Positions 1 through 7,876 of a stretch of 64,000 nt of DNA are shown here, one piece after another (positions within the stretch are counted from its first letter, which is position 1; the number at the start of each line of letters is the position of its first letter). The stretch comes from Brevibacillus laterosporus. GTDB lineage: Bacteria > Bacillota > Bacilli > Brevibacillales > Brevibacillaceae. The stretch covers positions 1,341,001 to 1,405,000 of the forward strand of contig CP033464.1 of NCBI GenBank assembly GCA_007833815.1. Reading direction: 5' to 3'. Made by a program: the position numbers and the translations under genes. The notes beneath the pieces are model-generated. The model was given only the letters and a program-made list of their open reading frames with translations, did no database searches and was not told where the DNA came from.

Positions 1-17
1 TGTCCATCGTCTCTTTT

Positions 18-54
18 CTGGAAATCGTCCATATTGATTCCGGAAATCGTTCAT
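18..54 (+). promoter_or_regulatory. Tandem direct repeats, likely AraC-type (Btr-like) activator site for feuABC
   Basis: Two near-identical 15-mers, CTGGAAATCGTCCAT (18-32) and CCGGAAATCGTTCAT (40-54), differ at two positions and are spaced 22 nt apart, that is two helical turns. They end where the -35 element of the feuA promoter should be. In Bacillus subtilis feuABC is activated by the AraC-family protein Btr bound to direct repeats. The assignment to a Btr homologue is inference; the regulator gene is not in the window. Confidence 0.6.
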
Positions 55-82
55 GGTCGGGCAGACTCTACTCCTCTATAAT
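54..82 (+). promoter_or_regulatory. feuA promoter with consensus -10 and no recognisable -35
   Basis: TATAAT lies at 77-82. Seventeen bases upstream (54-59) there is no TTGACA-like hexamer, which fits an activator-dependent promoter whose activator occupies the repeats at 18-54. Confidence 0.55.
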
Positions 83-88
83 CGTAAA

Positions 89-103
89 TGAGAATTATTA
101 TCA
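89..103 (+). promoter_or_regulatory. Fur box upstream of feuA
   Basis: TGAGAATTATTATCA matches the 7-1-7 Fur consensus TGATAATNATTATCA with one mismatch. It lies just downstream of the -10 element, where bound Fur would block transcription under iron-replete conditions. Confidence 0.75.
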
Positions 104-143
104 AATATTTCAGCTGGTCTTATCGAGAGGGGACATTATAAAC

Positions 144-1145
144 ATGAATAAACGTAAATATCTTGGAGTAGGGCTAGTAGCCTTTTTGGCTCTCATGGTA
201 ACAGCTTGCGGTGCGAAAACAGAGACAACAGCACCTACCAATGCACAAAGTACGGCAGCTACTAGTGGCGACAGTCAAAAAGCATCAGAATCAGCAACAG
301 GCGAAACAAGAACGGTCAAGTATCTTGATCAGGAATATAAAATTCCAGCTAAGACAGAACGCATTGTCATTACAGGTAGTATGGAATCTATGGAGGATGC
401 TGTGGTTCTAGGTGTACAACCAGTAGGTGCGATATCTGTAGGTGGAAAGTTCCCAGATATTTTTGCTAGTATTACTGGTTCAGCAGAATCCATTGGTGAA
501 AAAATGCAACCAAATATGGAAACCATCCTGAAATTAAAACCAGATGTGATCCTGGGATCGTCAAAATTTAAGCCGGAAGTATATGAGAAATTTGGTAAAA
601 TTGCGCCAACGTTCCCAGTTTCTCATATCTCAAGCAATTGGGAAGCCAACTTGCACCTGTTGGCTGAATTAACAGGTAAGCAAGCAGAGGCAGAAAATGA
701 GCTTAAGAAATACAAAGAAAGCGTAGTAGCGGCAAAAGCGTCTTTGGGCGATAAGCTAAAGGATAAAAAAGTGGTAGCGATACGTCTTCGTCAAGGCAAT
801 ATCAATATTTACCCAGAGAAGGTGTTCTTTAACCCATCCTTGTATGCAGAATTAGGTTTTACTGCACCGGCAGAAGTTAAAGCAGCAAAAGCACAAGAGA
901 TTGTGTCTTTAGAAAAATTTAGTGAAATAAATCCAGATTATATCTTCGTGCAATTTTCACCGGATGAAAACAAAGATCAACCTAAATATTTAGAAGATAT
1001 GGAGAAAAATCCGATCTGGCAAAGCATGAGTGCCGTGAAAAATGGTCATGTCTACGTGAATGTAGTAGATCCACTTGCACAAGGTGGTACAGCATGGAGC
1101 AAAATCAACTTCTTGAAAGCTGCGGTGGAAAAGCTGTCCAAGTAG
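144..1145 (+). CDS. feuA: Ferri-siderophore ABC transporter substrate-binding lipoprotein FeuA
   Basis: Captures catecholate ferri-siderophores (bacillibactin/enterobactin type) at the outer face of the membrane and delivers them to FeuBC. The 333-residue protein has a lipoprotein signal ending in a lipobox with Cys22, a Ser/Thr-rich linker to about residue 55, then a class III binding-protein fold. Stretches such as SHISSNW, RQGNI.IYPE and DPLAQGGTAWSK resemble B. subtilis FeuA closely. It is first in a three-gene operon with two permease genes and no ATPase, as in Bacillus, where an ATPase encoded elsewhere is used. Fur box and activator repeats lie upstream. Exact ligand is inferred from similarity. 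Confidence 0.9.
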   Translation: MNKRKYLGVGLVAFLALMVTACGAKTETTAPTNAQSTAATSGDSQKASESATGETRTVKYLDQEYKIPAKTERIVITGSMESMEDAVVLGVQPVGAISVGGKFPDIFASITGSAESIGEKMQPNMETILKLKPDVILGSSKFKPEVYEKFGKIAPTFPVSHISSNWEANLHLLAELTGKQAEAENELKKYKESVVAAKASLGDKLKDKKVVAIRLRQGNINIYPEKVFFNPSLYAELGFTAPAEVKAAKAQEIVSLEKFSEINPDYIFVQFSPDENKDQPKYLEDMEKNPIWQSMSAVKNGHVYVNVVDPLAQGGTAWSKINFLKAAVEKLSK

Positions 1146-1167
1146 ATAAAAAGGCGAGAAGAGTGCT

Positions 1168-2178
1168 ATGAGAGTAAAAAAATCAATACCAGTTATCATT
1201 TTGTTGACGTCACCGGTTTTTATTGTGCTCTTGATGGCACTATCCATCTTCTATGGCGCTAAGAACATAGAGATAAGCACAATACAGGATGCCATTTTTC
1301 AGTTCGATTCCGGTAATGTTGATCATCAGATTATTATGCATTCCAGATTGCCAAGAGCAATAGGTTCACTACTGATTGGTGCATTTTTAGCGATATCGGG
1401 AGCCCTGATGCAGGGGATGACCAGAAACTTTCTGGCATCTCCCTCTATTATGGGGGTATCAGATGGCTCAGCATTTGTTATTACGGTGTGTATGATCTTT
1501 ATGCCAAACACATCTTCCCTGCACATGATTTTGTATTCCCTGGTTGGTTCAGCGATAGGGGTAGGAATTGTTTTTGGTTTTGCTTCCCTACTACCCAATG
1601 GAATGACCCCAGTCAGATTGGCTATTATTGGAACAGTTATTGGAACAGTCCTAAGTAGCATATCGCAAGCCTTATCCACTTATTATCAAATATCGCAGAA
1701 CGTTAGTTTTTGGTATAACGCGAGATTACATCAGATTGATCCAGGATTGATTACATTAGCAATTCCGTTTGCTCTAGTTGGTATTTTGCTTGCGTTATTT
1801 TTGTCTAAATCCATTACGATCCTGTCATTAGGAGAAGAGTTAGCGGTTAATTTAGGACAGCGTACAGCTTTGATTAAAGGGCTGACTATGCTGACTGTTG
1901 TGATTTTGACCGGTATTTCTGTTGCCTTAGTAGGTAAGATTGGGTTTGTTGGACTAATCGTTCCACATATTGCTCGTTTTTTGGTAGGAATAGATTATCG
2001 TTGGGTCCTACCCTGTTCAGCAGTGATTGGTGGTATATCCTTAGCATTTTGCGATATCATTAGCCGCTTTATTAATTACCCCTTTGAAACACCAATCGGG
2101 GTGGTTACCTCGTTGTTTGGTATCCCATTCTTCCTCTATTTGATTGTTAAAAAAGGGGGAGAAAAACATGGTTCCTAG
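1168..2178 (+). CDS. feuB: Ferri-siderophore ABC transporter permease FeuB
   Basis: FecCD-family permease of 336 residues with about nine to ten membrane segments. It forms the transmembrane channel with FeuC for siderophore import. Conserved FecCD motifs are visible: SRLPRAIGSLLIGAFLA near residue 57, GALMQG.TRN.LASPSIMGVSDGSA around 80-105, and GKIGFVGLIVPHI.R near 258. Similarity to B. subtilis FeuB is clear by eye. The ATG follows the feuA stop by 22 nt, and its 3' end overlaps the start of the next gene by 11 nt, indicating translational coupling. Confidence 0.9.
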   Translation: MRVKKSIPVIILLTSPVFIVLLMALSIFYGAKNIEISTIQDAIFQFDSGNVDHQIIMHSRLPRAIGSLLIGAFLAISGALMQGMTRNFLASPSIMGVSDGSAFVITVCMIFMPNTSSLHMILYSLVGSAIGVGIVFGFASLLPNGMTPVRLAIIGTVIGTVLSSISQALSTYYQISQNVSFWYNARLHQIDPGLITLAIPFALVGILLALFLSKSITILSLGEELAVNLGQRTALIKGLTMLTVVILTGISVALVGKIGFVGLIVPHIARFLVGIDYRWVLPCSAVIGGISLAFCDIISRFINYPFETPIGVVTSLFGIPFFLYLIVKKGGEKHGS

Positions 2179-3220
2179 CAAAAAAAAATCGCATGCTTTT
2201 GCCAAGAAGTCAACGGCTCGTTTCTGGATGGTTGTTGTAACAAGCATTTTTCTTGGATTGGTAGCGATTTATGTCAGTGTTACAAATGGCGAATTTGATA
2301 TGACGATCAAAGACGTAATAAACACACTACTGCGTAATGATCCTAAACCTGAATTTGATCTGGTGATTTTTGAATTTCGTTTACCTCGTATTGTGATTGC
2401 GGCGCTTGTTGGTATGGGACTAGGTTTGGCGGGTACCGTTGTTCAGGCAATTACGCGAAATGGACTTGCTGATCCCGGAATACTAGGCATTAATGCTGGT
2501 GCAGGGGCCACTATTGTATTATTTATCTATCTGTTTGAAGGGAAAATGGGTGGCAACGGCTTGTTGACAACATTAGCCATGCCTTTGTTTGGTTTGGTGG
2601 GGGGCTTACTCTCTGCCTTGCTAATCTATCTATTTGCTTGGCAAAAGGGAAAATTAGACCCACAACGTCTTATCTTAGTTGGGATCGCCGTTGGGACGGG
2701 GTTAGGGGCGTTTACTCTCTATCTGTCTCTACGCATGGACGCAAAGGATTTTGAGATGGCAACGGTTTGGATGACAGGTAGTATTTGGAGTGCAAACTGG
2801 ATCTATATTCTGGCTATGCTACCTTGGTTTATCCTGTTTATCCCGATCCTTTTCCGTAAAGCCAACATCTTAAATTTATTGCAGCTAGATGAAGGTAGCG
2901 TTAGAGGACTAGGTGTGTCTACAGAAAAAGAAAAAATGGTGCTCTTACTTGCTAGTGTCGGGATCATTAGTGCATGTGTATCTGTGTCAGGTAGCATTGG
3001 TTTCATTGGATTAATGGCTCCGCATATTGCCAAAGCTCTAGTAGGAAATCATCATGCACGTATATTGCCCATGTCTGCTTTGATGGGAATGCTGTTGGTT
3101 CTAGTGTCTGATTTTATTGCCAAGACCGTATTCTCACCTGCGGAACTTCCTGTAGGTATAGTGGTTGCTATTATAGGGGGACCATACTTCCTTTATTTGT
3201 TGTACAAAGCAAGGGCGTAG
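2168..3220 (+). CDS. feuC: Ferri-siderophore ABC transporter permease FeuC
   Basis: Second FecCD-family permease of the Feu importer, 350 residues. ATG 2168 is preferred over the upstream TTG at 2144 because AAGGGGGA sits at the right distance before it. Family features include FRLPRIVIAALVGMGLGLAGTVVQ near residue 75, ADPGILGINAGAGA near 100 and GFIGLMAPHIAKALVG near 285. The basic N-terminus rich in Lys precedes the first membrane segment. It is the last gene of feuABC; a strong terminator follows 30 nt after the stop. Confidence 0.88.
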   Translation: MVPSKKKSHAFAKKSTARFWMVVVTSIFLGLVAIYVSVTNGEFDMTIKDVINTLLRNDPKPEFDLVIFEFRLPRIVIAALVGMGLGLAGTVVQAITRNGLADPGILGINAGAGATIVLFIYLFEGKMGGNGLLTTLAMPLFGLVGGLLSALLIYLFAWQKGKLDPQRLILVGIAVGTGLGAFTLYLSLRMDAKDFEMATVWMTGSIWSANWIYILAMLPWFILFIPILFRKANILNLLQLDEGSVRGLGVSTEKEKMVLLLASVGIISACVSVSGSIGFIGLMAPHIAKALVGNHHARILPMSALMGMLLVLVSDFIAKTVFSPAELPVGIVVAIIGGPYFLYLLYKARA

Positions 3221-3248
3221 AGGGTTATCGATTCAATATTTCATTAAT

Positions 3249-3280
3249 AAAAGCCTGGAGCATATAACTCCAGGCTTTTG
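3249..3280. terminator. Bidirectional terminator between feuC and the DoxX gene
   Basis: A hairpin AAAAGCCTGGAG - CATATAA - CTCCAGGCTTTT has a 12-bp stem with T-rich flanks on both strands. It can end feuABC from the left and the DoxX gene from the right. Confidence 0.85.
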
Positions 3281-3331
3281 CATACAAAAAGAAATGTTCT
3301 CTTATGTTAGGAAAAGCGTTAGTACAGCAAT

Positions 3332-3730
3332 TTACGCGCTCTCTTTTTTCCCATAAGGAAGTAAGCTGTCTACGGCTGCCATACTACTGCCATTCAATGT
3401 AAGATATAGCCCCATTGTGAAGAGTGCTAGATCAAATTCATAGCCACCTATGAAACCAGCTGCCAATTTTACTTTTAAGGTAGCTCCTACCATAATGACC
3501 ATGAGTAAAAATGAAATGACACGAGTTCCTAGTCCTAGAATTAATAGAATACCTCCTACTAATTCGATGGTTCCGACTACATAAGCTAGGAAGCCTGGTA
3601 GGCCGATACTTTCGAAAAATCCTACAATGTTTTCAATGCCCCCCTGGAATTTATCAAGACCGTGTAGCAAGAAGGTTAAACCTAGTACAACACGAAGAAT
3701 GAGTGCGCCAAGCTGTTGTTTGTTTACCAC
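3332..3730 (-). CDS. DoxX family membrane protein
   Basis: Small integral membrane protein of 132 residues with four predicted hydrophobic segments. The N-terminal LGALILRVVLGLTFLLHGLDKFQGG and GFFESIGLPGFLAYVVGTIELVGGILLILGLGTR are typical of the DoxX/DoxD-like family, whose members take part in membrane redox or thiol homeostasis in some bacteria, although most have no assigned reaction. It is a single-gene unit convergent with feuABC. A role in quinone or thiol chemistry here is not shown by the sequence. Confidence 0.85.
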   Translation of the reverse strand: MVNKQQLGALILRVVLGLTFLLHGLDKFQGGIENIVGFFESIGLPGFLAYVVGTIELVGGILLILGLGTRVISFLLMVIMVGATLKVKLAAGFIGGYEFDLALFTMGLYLTLNGSSMAAVDSLLPYGKKESA

Positions 3731-3949
3731 TTTTGTTTATCCCCTTTCGGATAATATTTAGTTACTTACTAATTACAAGTATAATAATGTTATTGTTTAT
3801 TTTTGTCAAGGGTCTAACTATAATGTTGATTTTTTCCTGTCAGGTCCTATCTATATGCACATAAAATGCTCTTCATAACTTCTTTATATTTACTACATAA
3901 GTTCCACACTTCTTTTTCGTATGCTAGAAAAAAAAGGGGAGGAACAAAT

Positions 3950-4201
3950 ATGAAAAAAATGATCTTCACTCTAACATCACTTGCACTAGTCTTGGGGATA
4001 GGTACAGGGGTATACGCAAGTACGTCACAGGTAACACCAGATCAAAAAGAATTTGAGCAGATGCGTCCCTTCATGCAACAAATGCATCCACAAATGACAG
4101 ATGCACAAATCTCTTCTATGTACGAAACGTGTCACGGACCAAATGGCATGCATAATAGAATGATGAAGAATGATGAAGATCAGAACTCAAATCGTAAATA
4201 A
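3950..4201 (+). CDS. Small secreted Met-rich protein
   Basis: An 83-residue protein with a Sec signal peptide (about residues 1-23, cleavage after VYA) and a mature part rich in Met, His and Gln, including MRPFMQQMHPQM and MYETCHGPNGMHNRMM. The ATG at 3950 is chosen because it is preceded by AGGGGAGGAACAAAT and begins a clean signal peptide; the frame is open further upstream but without a ribosome site. Similar short proteins in Bacillus are often mislabelled FAD/FMN-containing dehydrogenase; no such domain fits here. Met and His clustering suggests binding of a soft metal such as copper or silver, an inference supported by the Met/His-rich sensor kinase next door. Confidence 0.75.
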   Translation: MKKMIFTLTSLALVLGIGTGVYASTSQVTPDQKEFEQMRPFMQQMHPQMTDAQISSMYETCHGPNGMHNRMMKNDEDQNSNRK

Positions 4202-4231
4202 TCGCTTATAATAAAAGAAGAAAACAGGATA

Positions 4232-4281
4232 AGGCAGACTTTCCGTAAAGGAGGGGCTGCCTACTTGTGCATTTTTGCACA
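4232..4281 (+). repeat. Two inverted repeats upstream of the response regulator
   Basis: AGGCAG (4232-4237) can pair with CTGCCT (4257-4262), enclosing a small CTTT-CCGT-AAAG hairpin, and is followed at once by TGTGC-ATTTTT-GCACA (4266-4281). Neither has a T-tract typical of a terminator. They lie in the leader or promoter region of the two-component operon and may be a regulator binding site or an mRNA structure. Confidence 0.45.
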
Positions 4282-4307
4282 TAGTAAGCAAGGCGGGTGA
4301 AGGAATA

Positions 4308-5012
4308 ATGAATCAACAAAAGATATTGGTTGTTGATGATGAAGAAAATATTTTGCAAGTGATTCGTGCCTATCTTGAGAGGAGCGGTTACATCGTATAC
4401 GTAGCAGAGACGGGTGAGATAGCCCTCCAGCTCCATCAACTTTTACAGCCGGATCTCCTGATTTTAGATTTGATGTTACCTGATATGTCGGGTGAGGACA
4501 TATGCCGCCAGTTACGGAAAATATCGGATACTCCTATTATCATGCTGACAGCAAAAAGTAGTGAGGATGACAAAATTAATGGACTATTAATGGGAGCCGA
4601 CGATTATGTCATTAAACCGTTTAGCCCACGGGAGTTAGTAGCCCGGGTTATTACTTTACTGAGACGGACAAACACTACAAAGAAACAAGAGCACGTCCTT
4701 ACCTTTCTGAAAAAACGCCTTTGTGTGGAACCAGAATTACATCAGGTCACGCTAGATCAGGCTATCATCACACTAACTCCAATTGAATTCAAACTGCTGT
4801 ATACATTAGCTAGTCAACCCAAAAGAGTGTTTAGTCGTCTGGAATTGGTTAACCAGATACAGGGGTATGGATTTGATGGGTACGAACGAACCATTGATGT
4901 ACACATCAAAAACGTAAGGCAAAAATTACATGATGATCCCAAACACCCCTCCTTTATTTCAACAGTGTTTGGTGTCGGCTATAAATTTATGGTGAACCGC
5001 GATGAAGCATAG
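4308..5012 (+). CDS. OmpR/PhoB-family response regulator
   Basis: A 234-residue response regulator: receiver domain at residues 5-115 with acidic pocket D10/D11, phospho-acceptor D54 in LILDLMLPD and the conserved Lys in MLTAKSS, then an OmpR-type winged helix (about 130-230) with the ERTIDVHIKNVRQKL recognition region. Start at 4308 is favoured by the GGCGGGTGAAGGA ribosome site. It overlaps its partner kinase gene by 11 nt. Targets are unknown; the adjacent Met-rich secreted protein and DedA gene are obvious candidates. Confidence 0.9.
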   Translation: MNQQKILVVDDEENILQVIRAYLERSGYIVYVAETGEIALQLHQLLQPDLLILDLMLPDMSGEDICRQLRKISDTPIIMLTAKSSEDDKINGLLMGADDYVIKPFSPRELVARVITLLRRTNTTKKQEHVLTFLKKRLCVEPELHQVTLDQAIITLTPIEFKLLYTLASQPKRVFSRLELVNQIQGYGFDGYERTIDVHIKNVRQKLHDDPKHPSFISTVFGVGYKFMVNRDEA

Positions 5013-6390
5013 AGGAATGAAACGAAAGCTATTCTTCTCCCATCTTGGTGTTGCACTCATTTCACTGTTAGTCATCATCATTATTGTTAATATCTCTGTT
5101 TCTTTTACGTTTGGAAAATACGTAGAGAATCAGCTTAAAGGAGAGGCGGATGCGATCCTAAAAGACCTGACTGAATCTTATGTAGAAATGAATGGATGGA
5201 ATAAACATATGCTTATGGGGACAGCACATCGGGCCATGCAACGGGAGATGACTGTCATTTTACTTGATGCAGAAGGTAGACTTATCTGGGACTCTACCAC
5301 GATGGGCATGCATATGAGTAGCTCGCATTCAGGTCATTCCTGTGCCGTAGAAGATGCGCTTCCTCAGTCAACCTACTCTACTCCTATCATCATTGCGGAC
5401 CGGCAGGTAGGTACGTTACATGTTTCGCTTTCCGATGGACAATTTCAACTACAGGAGCGAGAATTCATTACCAGATTCAATGGGATGGTCGGAGTAGCGC
5501 TCCTCTTTGTCATTGTTGGCGTTTATTATTACAGTGTTCGTATCTCTCGCGGTATTAGCCATCCACTACTTCATATTAAGGAAAAAGCCAATCGAATGCG
5601 GACAGGAGATCTCACAGCACGAGTTGAAACAGGCACGTTACATGGAGAAATACAGGAACTTGGTCAGGCACTGAATCATTTGGCAGAAAGCTTGCAAAAA
5701 CAAGAGAGATTACGCAAAAATTTAACAGCAGATATTGCCCATGAGCTGCGGACGCCTCTTGCTACGATTCAAAGCTATATGGAAGCTTTTGAAGATGGTG
5801 TATGGGAACCGACCACAGACAAATTACGAATTTGTCAGGAACAGACCCTGCAGCTTGTTCTGCTGATTCGGGATTTGGAGAAATTGACGGAAGCTGAGAA
5901 CCCCATGCTTCGGTTGCAAAAGGATCAGGTTAACTTATCCGAGATCATATCGGAAGCACAAAAAAGTATTGCAGAGTTATGGGACAATAAAAGGATTAGC
6001 TACGTTCCACCTTCACAGAAAGAGGTCATTTTGAATGCTGACTATCGTAGACTGTTGCAGGTTTTTACGAATCTACTAAGCAATGCATATAAATATACCC
6101 CCGAATATGGAGAAGTTCACGTTACAATCAAGGAACAACAGTCAGATATTGTTATCCAAGTAATAGATACAGGAGTTGGAATCAAGAAAGAAGAGCTACC
6201 CTATATCTTTGAACGATTTTATCGTGGTGAAAAGTCACGTAGTCGTAAATCAGGTGGGGCAGGAATTGGACTGGCTATCGTAAAAGCCATCGTAGAAGCA
6301 CATGATGGAGAGGTGCAGGTCGAGAGCGATGTGCATAAGGGTACTACATGTTGTGTGCGTTTACCTGTTACAAGGAGCATGGGAGTATGA
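5002..6390 (+). CDS. Sensor histidine kinase with Met/His-rich extracellular loop
   Basis: A 462-residue membrane kinase partnered with the preceding response regulator. Membrane segments lie at about 14-36 and 166-185, with an extracytoplasmic domain between them, then HAMP (about 186-240), HisKA with phospho-acceptor His247 in DIAHELRTPL, and HATPase_c with N (LLSNAYKYTP), G1 (DTGVGI) and G2 (GAGIGLAI) boxes. The sensor loop contains KHMLMGTAHRAMQREM near residue 65 and MGMHMSSSHSGHSC at about 101-114. These Met, His and Cys clusters suggest metal sensing, an inference. The alternative ATG at 5017 is too close to its purine run to be preferred. Confidence 0.88.
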   Translation: MKHRGMKRKLFFSHLGVALISLLVIIIIVNISVSFTFGKYVENQLKGEADAILKDLTESYVEMNGWNKHMLMGTAHRAMQREMTVILLDAEGRLIWDSTTMGMHMSSSHSGHSCAVEDALPQSTYSTPIIIADRQVGTLHVSLSDGQFQLQEREFITRFNGMVGVALLFVIVGVYYYSVRISRGISHPLLHIKEKANRMRTGDLTARVETGTLHGEIQELGQALNHLAESLQKQERLRKNLTADIAHELRTPLATIQSYMEAFEDGVWEPTTDKLRICQEQTLQLVLLIRDLEKLTEAENPMLRLQKDQVNLSEIISEAQKSIAELWDNKRISYVPPSQKEVILNADYRRLLQVFTNLLSNAYKYTPEYGEVHVTIKEQQSDIVIQVIDTGVGIKKEELPYIFERFYRGEKSRSRKSGGAGIGLAIVKAIVEAHDGEVQVESDVHKGTTCCVRLPVTRSMGV

Positions 6391-6548
6391 TTCAGGATGA
6401 TCCTTCAGAGAATATGTAAGAAATTCTTTAGAACTCTGTGATAAAAAAGATAAGAATTGTTGGATATCATATAGCTATAAGCAAAAATGACAGAGTTACA
6501 TCCAGATTTGTTCCCTTCTTTGCTCTCATGAATTCAGGAGGTTATTAC

Positions 6549-7163
6549 GTGCAGTTGGACACGATACTTGAGTTAATTAATCAATATGGCTATTTTGCTT
6601 TGTTTTTTGCCCTATGGTTAGGCATTGTTGGTATGCCGATTCCAGATGAAGTAATTGTCATGACGGGCGGTATGGTTGGATCGTTTGGTATTCTACATAC
6701 AGTTCCGGCGTTTTTGGTCACCTATTTAGGGGTTATTTCCGGGCTGTCTCTTGGATATGTCTTAGGATATAAGGTTGGCGTTCCGGTGATAGATCGCATT
6801 CGGCGTAAAAAGCACATGGATATTTATATTGTACGAGCGGAACATCTCTTGCAAAAGTATGGGAGTCAGGCGTTGGTGATTAGTTATTTTCTACCGGTTG
6901 TACGCCATGTAGTACCGTATTTAGTCGGGATTAGCAAAATGTCTTTTCGTCGGTATGCTTTATTCTCCTTTACGACTGGATTTCTTTGGACATTATTATT
7001 TTTTATCCTCGGACACTTTTTAGGGAGCAACGCTGCTTCAGTAGGGTACCTGATTGCTGAATATAGTAAATATCTCCTGATTTTTCTTCCTGTAATAGCG
7101 GTAGTTGTCTTTTTTTTGATGAGCAAGAGGAGGAGAAATAAGATAAATGCGGCAAAAGGATAG
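6549..7163 (+). CDS. DedA/SNARE-associated family membrane protein
   Basis: A 204-residue DedA-family protein. These are membrane proteins with re-entrant helices implicated in phospholipid or undecaprenyl-phosphate flipping and in envelope homeostasis. GTG 6549 is chosen because AGGAGG lies seven bases upstream; the frame is open upstream but lacks a ribosome site. Family motifs seen: GMPIPDEVIVMTGG near residue 28 and the conserved R.VRH.VPYLVGISKMSFRRY region near 115-135 (here PVVRHVVPYLVG). It follows the two-component system in the same direction and may be a target of it. Confidence 0.85.
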   Translation: MQLDTILELINQYGYFALFFALWLGIVGMPIPDEVIVMTGGMVGSFGILHTVPAFLVTYLGVISGLSLGYVLGYKVGVPVIDRIRRKKHMDIYIVRAEHLLQKYGSQALVISYFLPVVRHVVPYLVGISKMSFRRYALFSFTTGFLWTLLFFILGHFLGSNAASVGYLIAEYSKYLLIFLPVIAVVVFFLMSKRRRNKINAAKG

Positions 7164-7219
7164 AGAGTAACAAAAGAGATAACGTTAGCTATGAAGACTA
7201 AAGAATAACCAGAATATAG

Positions 7220-7263
7220 AGGAATCGATTCTGCCTAGATATAGGTATGTCGAGTCCTTTTTT
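7220..7263 (+). terminator. Terminator after the DedA gene
   Basis: Long imperfect hairpin GGAATCGA...CCTA - GATA - TAGG...TCGAGTCC followed by TTTTTT. Confidence 0.75.
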
Positions 7264-7308
7264 GGTTGAAAGGTTATATATACCAATTGCTTCTTGGCAA
7301 GCCAGAAC

Positions 7309-7337
7309 TTGCACCTTAACTAATGAGGGAGTATAAT
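7309..7337 (+). promoter_or_regulatory. Promoter of the MarR/ABC exporter operon
   Basis: TTGCAC (7309-7314) and TATAAT (7332-7337) are separated by 17 bp. A short palindrome TAGC-TG-GCTA (7356-7365) sits near the expected transcription start and could be a MarR half-operator, which is weak evidence. Confidence 0.65.
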
Positions 7338-7384
7338 CCTGTTTATCATAATATATAGCTGGCTAACTAAATGAGGTGAGAAGT

Positions 7385-7816
7385 GTGGAAGAGACCCCTT
7401 ATCTAGATTCTCTAGAACTGTTATTATCGCGCGTGGTGCGAACGTATAATTATCAAATGTGGCAAATGTCTCATGAAGTGGGAATCTATCCGGGACAATT
7501 GCCGGTTTTATTTCTGCTGAAAAAGAAAAATGGAAGGGTACAAAAAGAACTGGTCCATAAGATGAAGGTAAAGGCAGCAACGATAACGGTCATGCTTAAT
7601 CGCATGGAGAAATCTGGCTTGATTGAACGTCAACCTGACCCAGATGATTTAAGAGCTTCTCGGGTTTATTTGACTGAACTGGGAAGAGAGAAATTAGAAC
7701 GGATAGAAGAAGTTATTAAAGAGATTGAGAAAAAATGTTTTGAGGGTTTTCGGGATGAGGAGAAAGTCTTGCTTCGACGATTTTTAACACATATGCATCG
7801 TAATTTAACGGAATGA
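7385..7816 (+). CDS. MarR family transcriptional regulator
   Basis: A 143-residue MarR-type winged-helix repressor. GTG 7385 is preferred, with GAGGTGAG just upstream; an in-frame GTG at 7376 lies inside that ribosome site. The winged helix is visible in KKKNGRVQKELVHKMKVKAATITVMLNRMEKSGLIERQPDPDDLRASRVYLTELGR type segments (residues about 48-110), with the basic wing DPDDLRASRV. It heads an operon with two ABC exporter genes, so it probably represses drug efflux and is released by an exporter substrate, an inference from the common MarR-exporter arrangement. Confidence 0.88.
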   Translation: MEETPYLDSLELLLSRVVRTYNYQMWQMSHEVGIYPGQLPVLFLLKKKNGRVQKELVHKMKVKAATITVMLNRMEKSGLIERQPDPDDLRASRVYLTELGREKLERIEEVIKEIEKKCFEGFRDEEKVLLRRFLTHMHRNLTE

Positions 7817-7876
7817 GCTCAGAAATAGATTTTTATGTAGCTAACAAAATAAATTGCCAGAGGGGATGCTAAGCGT

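Noticed and set aside
3950-4201. FAD/FMN-containing dehydrogenase, a name often attached to similar short proteins
   Set aside because: An 83-residue secreted protein has no room for a flavin domain and shows no nucleotide-binding motif.
4266-4281. TGTGC-N6-GCACA palindrome as an intrinsic terminator of the Met-rich gene
   Set aside because: Stem is only 5 bp and no T-tract follows.
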